From the NCBI GenBank assembly GCA_013350335.1, contig CM023536.1, positions 45,144,314-45,208,313 of the forward strand: a stretch of 64,000 bases of DNA, given 5' to 3'. Source of the stretch: Chimonanthus salicifolius. Its lineage: Eukaryota > Streptophyta > Magnoliopsida > Laurales > Calycanthaceae. Under the pieces are notes generated by a model, which was not told the origin of the DNA, searched no databases, and was given only the letters and a program-made list of their open reading frames with translations. This document shows positions 34,574 to 44,699 of the stretch, piece after piece. A program made the position numbers and the translations under genes. Numbering within the stretch: position 1 is the stretch's first letter; every line of letters starts with the position of its first letter.

Positions 34574-35400
34574 TGAAAGAATAATTAGGTGTGAGGAGGA
34601 AATTAGATCCATAAAATCTACTGTAAATTTCACAAAGTAAAATTCTTATAATTTTTTTATGAGAAAAAATCATTATTTTATATATATGCACACTATTATA
34701 ATAACGTGGTGCTCCTCCAATTGGAGATACACTAGCCCACATATCTATGTATAGTTATTATAATCTCCATCATTTTCAATTCACGGGTGTTGTTTTCTTT
34801 GTTCTTTCTGCTACATTAAGGCCTGCTTCTTTTGTCTCCTTTCTAAATTGTAGAGGAGATAGTGATATCATTTGAAAAGGATTTTTTAACTTGGTCTTGT
34901 CACCATTAATGCTCACAAATACATCATCAATCGCAATAATAATAATCATTAAGACAATTATTTCATTTAGATTGATATTCTAAGTTTGACTTAACACTCA
35001 AATCTCATGTCACATGTTTGCTATTTCATCGAGTATTTAATTCAATTTTCAAGATAAAAATCATTATTAAATAGGTAGTGGATGCATATGAACTTCATCA
35101 CAATTCACTTTAATTGAATCAAATAAGTTTTAAGACAATTAAAGTTAAAAGTTAAAAATTAATTAATATTTGAAGAAATTTAAAATAAGATTGTACTAAT
35201 TCAAAGTAAAATGAGTTGCAAGGCAAATTCAATCATGCCAAGAGAGGATTAGAAAACAATATTTTGAAGTGGATGTTGGTGAACATTGATATACACGAAA
35301 TATTGTAGTCTTATTACTTACATTGCTATGGAAAAGAAAGGAAAATTTTTGAAGAAAAAAAAAAATAAATATTCTGAAGGAAAAAGGTAATCACAATTCT
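34574..35400. other. Intergenic / 3' flank of the protease gene
   Basis: AT-rich. The part next to 35408 is presumably 3' UTR of the minus-strand protease gene. No other feature. Confidence 0.4.
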
Positions 35401-35408
35401 CGCACACT

Positions 35409-38400
35409 TCAATGAAAATCACAGTTGGAGGGCTGAAATCCCAACCGTCGATTGGCCAAATCGAACTCCCAAAGGTGATTCTGCTGCATTATATTGCCAA
35501 TGGTAGAGATACCAGGCCATGGAGCTGACAACAAACCAATACACTTGACTCCATCTGCAACATCTATAACATAGCTCTTCATCGGCGGCTCAAACCGAGC
35601 CTCGCCGTCGAGATGGATGGCTAACCTCGGCACCACATCTTCTGTGAATCCCACCCCCGTCTTAAAACAAAAATCAAACGGCTTCATCTCCACTCTCTCA
35701 AAAAACCTCAGTGGTGCACTCAGAGCCATAAACACGGCTCGGTAAGCTGGCTCAGCCAGCGAGGTCAGGCTCGAACCTGAATCCAGTATGGCTCCACCCT
35801 GATCGCTCACGCTCCACACGACACGTGGAATTTGTAACAAAATGCTGCCGACCGATATTCCGGTCACATGGACGCCATACAGTGGCTCAAGCTTTGGGTC
35901 AATGAGGAGCCGGGTGTGTCTCTTGACAAACTTGGGCTCAATTGGGCTTGGGCCGAATGTAATGTAATTGGATGCATTCTTCGGGCTGAGATGGTCCACT
36001 AGGCAGTATGCAAACTTGCCACCGAACCGATCCGCTGCCCTGACTGCGAAAGAGTCCTTGCTGTGGCCCAGGCCCAAGACTCCATCGGCCACACGGAAGC
36101 TTGAACCGACGAATGACGATGTGCATCCAATGATAATGCCTTTGAGCTTGACCTTCCGGCCACCGGAGAGGGTTACTGTTGCCGACTCATTCGCAAAGAA
36201 GCCCTTGGCATCTGACCCATCTGCATATCTGGTCATGGTGTGATAATGCAATAGTAGTTAGCATTCAGCAAATGCAAATAGACCTTGAAATTATTAAGAA
36301 GTGTCTAATATAAATAATGAATAGGTTTTAAATTCAAAATTTTCATTTTATTTAATTTCTCATTCATTATGATCTTCAACTCTCTCTTTTTTATCAAGTC
36401 TTTTAAAGCACGGAAAATGATCTTTTGAGATAGAGTGAGAAATGAAATCAGGACTCCCGTTTCATGAGATAGACTCTTAACCATCACTCTAACCCATTCA
36501 GAACACAATATGATCTTCAACTATTTTGATTTTAGATCAGAACAGATTTCTTTTGAACCTGTTCACCAAACATTTAAACAGCAATTCAATTTCAATGCAG
36601 CAAAATGTGTAGTGTCAAACATTTGAAAAGTAGGATGAAAAAAGAAAAGAAATTGAAGAATGGAGGGCACCCAACATCAACAATTGATTTTAATTCAATT
36701 CAGATTCACCCAAGTCTTGGACCTAAAAAAGGAATCATGCTTTCATTCAAATAAAAATTAGTATCACTATCATGGTTTATTAATTTTATTCAAATATTTC
36801 ACAAACTCACAATTGACGTTCATAATTCTTGGGTCCGGCCCTCTCTGGTTTCCACTCATAAAAAAGAAACCCTGATTGCATTATCTAATCTGAAAGTGAC
36901 TTTGCTTTTGCACTTCTTTTTAAATTCAACCTCATCAATCCAAGCTTCTCTTTATAATTCTTTAAACTTTTTATCAAAATATAATAATATTGGACCGCAG
37001 TGGGTTTATTGTACAATTGGGTCCCACTTTCAATTATGCATTTGCTAAGCTCCAAGTCCTACTCATGGCAGCAAATCTGCAATTTGATCCATCAGCCGCC
37101 TGCTATCCAAATAAAGTGATAATTTTTATTTTTTATATAAAAATATAGTAATATCCTATTAATTTTTTATTGAATAAAAATCTTACTTTAAATTAATCTA
37201 GACTTCGAACAGATCTTTTACCCCCCACTGTACACACATCTTTAAAAACCCTTTGGATGCTTAAAAGCAGTGAATGAGAGAGGGGGCGAGTCTTAAAGGC
37301 CCCTGGTAGTTAATGGTTGTACATTGTACATATTGGGGACATTATTGTCCATTGGATTACCTACCAACATTTTGGGATAGGGCCCCACAAAAGTTCCACA
37401 ATTGGGAGTCCCAAATACTTAATACATTAAGTCTGCAATACAATTTTTTTTAATGATCAAGATATCAAACTTTTTAAATTCTACGAAGACAGGATAAACA
37501 ACCGTATAAAGAGTGACACAGATAAGTATTGAATATCAATCGGACTCAAAATCCATTCAAAATTCCAAAACGCCTCAGCTCTTTGGATTGTGCGGCTAAG
37601 ATTAAATCAAAAATATTTATGACAACATGTCTCTGCTCCCTAATCGACTCATCTCCTGACAGAGGGGACTATGCCACAATAACTACCAATCTACTTCCCA
37701 ACCTAAAATTCAAGTGCCCTTGACCAATAGACCAAAGGGAGGTGATCATCATATACATTATCAAATTATCAAAATGTCCCTCATCCTATGCAATGTATGG
37801 CAATTTGGCAATAATGACATTTTAATTTTCAATTAAATTCCATTAATTTGAAATTTTTATCATGAAAATTTGATTTTCTCACCTTTTATTCAAAATTCCA
37901 TTGACAGTCATTTGCCCCATAAAAGACCCGGTGTATCCAACCTAACTTAATCAACCATTCTAGGTTTCATTAAGGTTTCATTAATAAATCAGTAGTCAAT
38001 GAGAAACTATATTTATTTGTTTTAATAATAATAGATTTTTTTTTTGGCCATACTTGGGTAATGGATGAAAATATTAAAAAAATAAATGGTATCATTGTTA
38101 TTTAAAAAAGAAAAGATATTCTGAGATCTATCTTAATTAATTGAATTGATTATAATTGAGATTGTAGAGTTATTAAGGTTACCTATAATCATAGGAGCAT
38201 GGGCTAGTCGGCGTCGGACACGTCACAAGAGAGAAGGGCAGAGGCGTTTTACAGGTGGCCGAGGAACATTCGATGGGAGAAAAGGTCGAGGACTTGTCGG
38301 CAATGAAGACCCGCCGGCGCCGCCTCGCTATGCCCAAATGCGTACAATTCCGGCACCGGTACCTGCAGTTCATCCACGTCAGATCGCTGCCGGTGTCGGC

Positions 38401-38796
38401 AACGAGCAAGAACTTCTGCGCCGGCGTCCCAACTCTGAACCTCACAAAGTACTGGCCGGTTCCCGCGTACGCCCCGGAAGAAATCGGCATTTCGAAGGAG
38501 TACCCGTCGCCGAACACCTCCGTCGCCCTCCTCCTTCGCTCCAGCATTTCCGAAATCATCCTTTTTCGGACGCCGTCGCTTCGGACAAGCTCCGTAAAAT
38601 GCTGGAGTCGCTTCTCTGGTGGAATGACCCGTCCGAGAAGCTCCGGGCCGTGCCTGTTCATCAGCTCGAATCTCATCGAACTCAGTGAGTCATGACTCAG
38701 CGACGGAACTGAGAAGAACCCAAGGAGGGAAATGAGGATTGGAAGCAATGGTGACATTGGTGGAAGGCAAGAAAGAGGAGGAGTTGGGTGCTGCAA
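35409..38796 (-). CDS. Plant A1 aspartic protease, NANA-like
   Basis: Two exons on the minus strand: 38796-38183 and 36228-35409, joined by a 1954-bp GT-AG intron inside an Arg codon, giving 477 residues. The start gives a hydrophobic leader (residues 14-34); Met14 is an alternative start. The first catalytic site is DTGSD (Asp134), followed by the Cys-rich NCRYRCRNC (about 143-151) typical of nepenthesin-like proteases. YADGS (from Tyr206) is the flap, and the second site is DSGSS (Asp354), where DSGT is more usual but Ser is tolerated. Near the C-terminus is STIGNIMQQNHLWEFD and GFQPSNC. Pepsin-family enzymes cut peptide bonds with this Asp pair. The closest family I recall is Arabidopsis NANA, a plastid-linked protease affecting carbohydrate partitioning; localisation here is not settled by sequence. 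No stop or frameshift was seen, so it looks functional. Confidence 0.92.
36345..36510 (-). mobile_element. SINE-like insertion in the protease intron
   Basis: Minus strand GGGTTAGAGTGATGGTTAAGA then ACGGGAGTCCTGATTTC resembles the tRNA-derived SINE heads at 22490-22690. Target duplication not found. Confidence 0.4.
36511..38182. other. Rest of the 1.95-kb protease intron
   Basis: AT-rich intron sequence. Around 37445-37735 it includes a degraded piece resembling the 13790 SINE-like repeat (ATGATCAAGATATC near one end, ACTCAAAATCC). The donor GTAACC is at 38182-38177 and the acceptor CCAG ends at 36229 on the minus strand. Confidence 0.6.
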
Positions 38797-38903
38797 AAGG
38801 GGGAAAATTTCTACTGCCGGGAAGAAGTTGCAGTGGTGAGTTTTGTGGCAGAGAAAGGACAGAAACGGAAAGGAAGGATCCTACTTTTGGGAGAAGAATC
38901 GAG

Positions 38904-38936
38904 TCATTTGATTGTATTTTGCTTTGCTGCTGCCAT
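38904..38936 (-). CDS. Possible upstream ORF in the protease 5' UTR (10 codons)
   Basis: ATG in the context AGTAATGGCAGC, a good plant start context (A at -3, G at +4), opens a 10-codon frame ending TGA about 110 bp before the main ATG. It lies between the putative TATA box (39041-39048) and the CDS. uORFs of this kind often lower translation of the main frame; here it is inference only. Confidence 0.35.
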   Translation of the reverse strand: MAAAKQNTIK

Positions 38937-39040
38937 TACTGTTGGCGTTGCTGCTGCTGTAAATTGTAATTTGTAATGCAATGCGATCCATAAAAGCTCA
39001 GGTCGTGTACAAAAGGATGCGCTTTCGTCTTTTCTCCTCC

Positions 39041-39048
39041 TATTTATG
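39041..39048 (-). promoter_or_regulatory. Putative TATA box of the protease gene
   Basis: Minus strand CCATAAATAGG, about 245 bp upstream of the ATG. It is the best TATA match in the region. The implied 5' UTR of ~210 bp contains GCAGCAGCAACG repeats. Confidence 0.45.
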
Positions 39049-39059
39049 GCTGGGATGCT

Positions 39060-41705
39060 TCTATTTATTTATTTTTTAAATCACGATAAGGAATTTTATA
39101 TGATGGTAATTAGTAACGACAGTCGTTTGGCCGCACATTTGTTATTTTTTTAATATTTATTGTCATTATATATCAATTATACATATGATTACTATAACAC
39201 TGTTGACTGTCATGTTTAGGTAGGCCTCGAGTGTGTTAATTAGGAAGATTAGGATGTGCAATTAAGATTACCATAGGTGGTTAAGTATATTAGTTAAGAT
39301 AATTGAGTGTTTGTTAAAATGTCAAGATATCTTTTTATTGCCAGCCATGTATCACCCCTCAGTATTCATCAATCTTTGTCTCTGCATATCTTAATAGATT
39401 CGGAATCTTAATAGTCTTATTAGAGAAATTTGTAGAAAAAATATAAATTGTAATAATCATCATTTATTAGAGCATTAAATGTTTTTTGGGTATCTACATT
39501 CTATATTGGAGATGAAATTAATCCCACATATATACAAAATCACTCACAAGTCTCGTGTATCAAGTAAATTTACAAGAGGGTGAACTTATGACCTTTAATC
39601 TAATTCTAAAAACTTAAACTAATTGAACAAATAGAACTATATATCATTTCATAAGATATCTTGATTATTATCTTTCCAAAGTAGAAAAATAGATAAATTG
39701 ATCTTAGTCCAAAATTAGTTGAGAACATCATTGCATATAAAACTTTGAAAAAACGAAAAAGAAAAAAGAAAGTACGTAATTGGTGCACCAACATTTTTAT
39801 TTTAGGTGCACTAAAAATAAGTGAAATGTTCATTTTATCTATTTTTTTCAATCCCTCTTTTTTCCCTCTCATTATTTATTTGGACAAAATGGATATTTCA
39901 TCTAATTTTGATGCACTAAAGATAAAAGTGTTGGTATACCAATCAATTTTTTAAAAAAATTACAATATAATGTGATCCTAGTTATTGAAATAATATAATA
40001 ATATCATACTAGCATTAATGCCTTAGACGAATTAGAATTTGGGATTTACACATGCACATGAGTTCTTGCATTGGATGTACATCACAGACATATATATTTT
40101 TTTTTAACGAAAGGTTAGAAGTTCATTCAAGAAAGGGAAAAGCCCAAAAGATACTTACTTCTTCATGGACATATATTTGATTCACTTGTTTTTAGATTGA
40201 GCCATTTTGAGCTCCAATGTGGTGGATTGGCTGCCTAGTTGTGTAAGTACCCTAACCCATTATCTATTACTCTTGCTTAAGTACACTTACATTTCATAAT
40301 TATGATGAATTCAATGGATCAATGTTGGCATGATGGATAAAGTCGGGATAATATAGAGAAAATTAGCAGGAGCCAAGTGGCCTTGAATTTAAGAATAACA
40401 CACAAATTAAGAAATGATCGAATTTCATTGAGTGTCTAAGGCTTCGCACTTCTATCGCTTATAAATTTTACCATCCATACATATTGGGTAATACTATAGA
40501 GATCATTTTGTATTAAAAGTGACTTAAACTCAAACCTTCTGTATCTCAGGCGGATTTTTGACCGCCTCACCAATACTAGCGGGTTAAGTTATAGTGTATA
40601 TAAAATAAACAATCTAATTAAATTCAAATCGACATCTAAAAACAAGTTGATTATGTTCGAAATCATAATGTTGAATAGATATTTAAATTCATTCTTGAAT
40701 GAGAAATGTCACAGTTTGAAGATTTAAATATTCATAAACCTCCCTGGTCAGCCACAGCTGGGGAAAGGGAAAAATAACAAATCCAAATAAAATAAGGAAG
40801 CAGTTGGAATTTGGAAAATGCAATCATGGAAATGGTTGTGGGGGGCGGGCCTCTACGGGTCGTCTCTAACGTGCGCGGTGCGCGCCTGCCTTGTTAAATA
40901 AATCTCACAACTCGCTTTTGACCTTCTTCCCAACGCCAGCTGGCGAACAACTGGACCACTTGGGAACCTAATCTATTATGCCTATTGAATAGGCAAAGAG
41001 AGAGAAGATGAGGGGGCTTAAGATACTGATTAATTACATGTCTAGCGTCATTTAGAAGAAATTAAGCTTCTTTTTATTATTGTTCTGCAAATTGCAGACG
41101 ATGTAATTGGCAATTTTATTAATATATATTTGGAAAGGTCAACGCGGAAGTTTGACTAATGCTGCTACCGTTTCTCATAGTTTAATTTTCTCTGTTTGCC
41201 AGGCTATCACTAACTTTCGTGGAAACCACTTTCCATGAATTTTACAGGACAAGATTCCTATCATTCAGTAGTCCTGAGTCTTGACTCTGGATTAAGAATG
41301 GAACATGAAGAAATATAGTTTTATATTTTTGTAGTCCAAAGCAAAAATCATGTGGGTTTAAGTGGGTTTTAAAGCAGATAATATTGTAATATGGTTGAGT
41401 CGGGTAATCACAATTTTCACTTGCTGATATGAACATATTTTGTGTTTTTTTCTTTTTGCCTTTTATTTTTTGAATAAGATAGGTACCATTTTCAATATTC
41501 AAGATAAGACTAATTCTATAAATATATGTAAATCTTTCAATTTCAGTATAGAAAAATTATATTGGAAAGGTAAAAACTTTATTTTAGTTGTGTTTTCACT
41601 AAATGACTAAATCTGTACAATGCAAGTCAGTGTCAGACCTGATTTTCATTGGTGGCTCTTGAGCTTAGGTAAAGTGATAAGCACAACACTTTATATTTTG
41701 ATAAT
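39060..41705. other. AT-rich intergenic DNA
   Basis: Promoter side of the protease gene, then spacer. At about 40097-40165 the minus strand resembles a LINE 3' end (TTGAATGAACTTCTAACC then an A run). A GC-rich patch at 40840-40890 (GTGCGCGGTGCGCGCC) has no assigned role. Confidence 0.4.
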
Positions 41706-42408
41706 GGGGGCACTTACACACACCCAGAAATCCTGCCTCTACACACCCAAAATCAGATTTTCAGGTGAAATTACGATTTTACCCCGCGTTTTCAATCATT
41801 CGAATAAATGCCCAGTTCATTTTGGCATTCATTCGAATGAATGGGCTGAACAGTAACACGGAATACTGTTCAGCCCATTCATTCGAATGAACATTCATTC
41901 GTATACATTGATGGATTCATTCGAATGACTGGGCATTCATTCGAATGATTGGGCTGAACAGTAACACGGAATACTGTTCAGCCCATTCATTCGATTCATT
42001 CGTATACACCCGATTCATTCGAATGAATGTATCAGAGAGGAACTGGGAATGACAGTCCCTCTGGTTCAGCTGATTCATTCGAATGAATCAGTTGATTCAT
42101 TCGAATGAATACACGTTTGAAGGCATTCATTCGAATGAATGGGCTGATTCATTCGAGTGAATGTATCAGAGACTGCCTGAGAATGACAGTCCAGGCATTC
42201 ATTCGAATGAATGCACGTTTTCAAGGCATTCATTCGAATGAATATATCAGAGACTGCCTGAGAATGACAGTCCAGGAATTCATTCTAATGAATCAGCCCA
42301 TTCATTCGAATGAATGCCTTGAAAACGTGCATTCATTCGAATGAATGGGATGATTCATTCGAATGAATGCGAACTTAATATATAAGAACCGACAATTCAT
42401 TTGATCGA
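41706..42408 (+). repeat. Left terminal inverted repeat of the MULE
   Basis: About 700 bp. Contains at least nine perfect copies of the self-complementary ATTCATTCGAATGAAT plus several one-base variants, separated by short phrases such as GGGCTGAACAGTAACACGG and GAGAATGACAGTCCAGGC. Homology with the right repeat runs inward through a TATA box to ATTTGATCGA. Confidence 0.85.
42379..42386 (+). promoter_or_regulatory. Inward-facing TATA box of the left MULE repeat
   Basis: TATATAAG in the context GAACTTAATATATAAGAACC, about 410 bp before the first ATG of the plus-strand ORF. Its mirror copy lies at 50228-50235. Confidence 0.6.
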
Positions 42409-42602
42409 CACCGAACCCTAACCTTCTTCCCTCATTCGCCGTCGCTCCTTTGGAAACCCTAAATCGAAGCTCTCCCTCCCCCTTTCACTCTCCTGCTCCG
42501 GCTCCGGCTCCGACCGTGTCTCTCTCATTCTCAGTTATCCCTTTTCTCATTCTAAGCTCGCCCGTCCCTCATTCCGAAGTCCCTATCCCGAGCCTGTTCC
42601 TC

Positions 42603-42750
42603 ATTCATTCGAATCACACCCCCATTCATTCGAATCACACTCCCTTTGATTCGAATCACCCCCTTTCATTCGAATCACACCCCCCTTTCATTCGAATCAC
42701 ACCCTCTTTAATTCGAATCACCCGCATTTCATTCGAATCACACCCCATTC
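42603..42750 (+). repeat. Half-palindrome minisatellite in the leader of the plus-strand MULE gene
   Basis: About seven ~20-bp units of the form CATTCGAATCACACCCC, each containing the centre and one arm of the terminal-repeat palindrome. It lies between the TATA box and the ATG at 42794. Confidence 0.8.
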
Positions 42751-42793
42751 TCCCTCTTTCTTCATTTCTTTCAAAAAAACCACCCTTTAACCC

Positions 42794-44029
42794 ATGCCAT
42801 CATCGAAAAGGAAAGCAACCTCAACAAGGGGAGGGAAAAAACAAAAAAAGGACACAACATTCGACCCCAACTATTTCGTATCTTCGGAAGCCGCGACCAT
42901 GTATAGAGAGGATTTCTCCACACGGTCCTATACATTTGGTAAAATCGTGGACCTTTCTTTTTTCACAAAATTTGGCTTTAAAGTTGAATCTTATTTTGAG
43001 AAAATGGGTTGGGGGTTTTTCTGGGCATTAAAATGTGATATGTATCCTATAGTAGTTAAAGAATTTTATGCCAATGTGAAAAGAATTGATGATGACTCGG
43101 TTAAAACATCTGTCTGAGGGCAAGAACTCGTCATTACACCGGAAATGTTAGACTTCCTATATAATTTTCTGAAAGATATGATTAGAAAGTACGACAGTCG
43201 TACATAGCCCACTGATGTTAAGGGCTTTGATGTTTTGGTAGCCTTAAACGAAATCTATGGGAGGATAGATATTACAGAGAAGAAGACCCCCCCTCTGACG
43301 AGCTTAATATTAGAAGCACGAATCATCCACCACATAGTTGTCAACTATCTTTGCCCTAGAAAAGGGCATACTACTGTGACATGGTTCGATGTCTTTTTGA
43401 TTTGGTGCATCATGAATGGGAAACAAATCTCCCTCTCCCATATCATCATTAGTCACATGCGCGCCTGCCGGAAGACCAGAAGATGTAGTCTTCCGTACGG
43501 CCTTTTTCTATGTTCATTTTTTGAAGAAGTCGGAATCCCTCTTTCCCCCGATGATAAAGTTTGTTTAGACCGATTTGATTATTTTAATGATTCAACTTTG
43601 AAGAAGATGAGATTCCAACTCGACACAGTGAGTAACAAATGGCTACCTAAAGTTGTCGAGGCACTTCAACTTGAGCCTGCACCACCTGAGCCATCTGAGG
43701 CATCTGAGGCGCGTGAGGCACGCGAGCCATGCGAGGCAGGGATTCCTCCTCAAGAAGGATCAACTGGAATCAACACGCAACAGATTCTTGATAGCATTTC
43801 TTCTTTGGAGGAGAAGATGGATCAGAGATATGATCAGATTTCTGCAAGGTTGGATGTGATGCAGAATCAGATTATAGATACTTTGAGGTTGGCAGTGCTT
43901 ATAGCACAAGAGAGGGGGATAACAGCAGCATTATCAACAGAAGCAAATGGGAGTTTACGAGCAAGGGTATCTAAAGAATATGCAGGAGCCGCTTTTGTCC
44001 TCCATTTGGATCAACAGCTTCAGCTTTAG
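42794..44029 (+). pseudogene. Plant transposon protein (Transposase_32 type), broken by two stops
   Basis: One frame from ATG 42794 to 44029 is interrupted by TGA at 43115-43117 and TAG at 43205-43207, with no frameshift between the parts. It opens with a basic MPSSKRKATSTRGGKKQKK stretch that could serve as a nuclear signal. It continues with YREDFSTRSYTFGKIVDLSFF, then TWFDVFLIWCIMNGKQISLSHIIISH and CSLPYGLFLCSFFEEVGIPL, which I recognise from memory as the putative plant transposon protein family. The end is a Glu/Ala-rich linker and a coiled-coil-like stretch (ISSLEEKMDQRYDQISARLDVMQ). The family is common in plants and of unknown biochemistry, often annotated as gag-like or transposase-like. 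Both stops could arise by single C-to-T changes. It occupies the mudrB-like position opposite the transposase. Confidence 0.75.
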
Positions 44030-44285
44030 GAGCAACATCTGGCACCCCTGCTCGACCATTTCGATCAGCAGCTTCAACTTCAGCAGCAGCATCTGACACT
44101 CCTACTCGTCCATCTTGATCAGCTGCTTCAGCTTTAGAAGCAGGATCTCGCACCCTTACTCTTCCATCTGGAGCAGGTGCTTCAGCTTCAGGAGCAGAAT
44201 CTAGCACCCATGCTCCTACATCTGGAGCAGGTGCTTCAGCTTCAGGAGTAGGATTTAACACCCCTGGTCGTCCATTTGGAGCAGT
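44002..44285 (+). repeat. 54-bp minisatellite at the 3' end of the plus-strand MULE gene
   Basis: Units start at 44002, 44056, 44110, 44164, 44218 and 44272 (first bases CCATTTGGATC or similar), exactly 54 bp apart. As 54 is a multiple of three this was probably coding: frame 1 reads an Ala/Ser/Gly/Pro-rich 18-residue repeat, with one TGA in the third unit. The upstream frame stops at 44027, implying a frameshift near the junction. Confidence 0.9.
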
Positions 44286-44477
44286 TGTAGGCCTCCCGGT
44301 TCGGCCGAGTGCATTAGTAGCTTTTGGCCACTCTGCTTGTCAGATTGGATTAACAGTAACTTCTGGCCCCCGTATTGGTCCGACTGGAGTTACAGCTGCT
44401 ACTAGCTCCCGTTCTGTTCTGAGTCGAGCTACCAGCAGTTTCTCGCCCCCGTCCTCGTCAAACTGCACTTATTCCAT

Positions 44478-44660
44478 ATGTACCTCCAGTTCATGCACCT
44501 CCTGCACCTCCTGCTGCACCTGTTCCACCTCCTGCTGCACCTCCTGCTGCACCTCTTGCACCTCCTGCTGCACATGCTGTACCTCCTGCTGCACCACCTG
44601 TTGCACCTCCTGCACCTCCTGATGCACCTCCTACTGCATCACCTACCTCACCTTCTACCT
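44478..44660 (+). repeat. CCTCCTGCTGCAC low-complexity tract
   Basis: Nine- and twelve-base CTCCTGCAC/CTCCTGCTGCAC units repeat about fifteen times. Likely the Pro/Ala-rich tail of the ancestral plus-strand gene product. Confidence 0.85.
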
Positions 44661-44699
44661 CTGATCGTGATATTATTTGTCTTTGATGTACTATTTTTT

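Noticed and set aside
38146..38695. Long plus-strand open frames (up to 180 codons)
   Set aside because: They are antisense to exon 1 of the aspartic protease, which has clear catalytic motifs on the minus strand; GC-rich exon sequence gives open antisense frames.
41900..42360. CRISPR-like array of ATTCATTCGAATGAAT repeats with spacers
   Set aside because: Repeats are palindromic, irregularly spaced, variable and arranged as transposon inverted ends in a plant nuclear context; no cas genes.
41720..42360. Heat shock elements in the palindrome arrays
   Set aside because: The units contain TTCGAA and TTCATTCGAATGAA, but not the alternating nGAAnnTTCn spacing that HSF requires.
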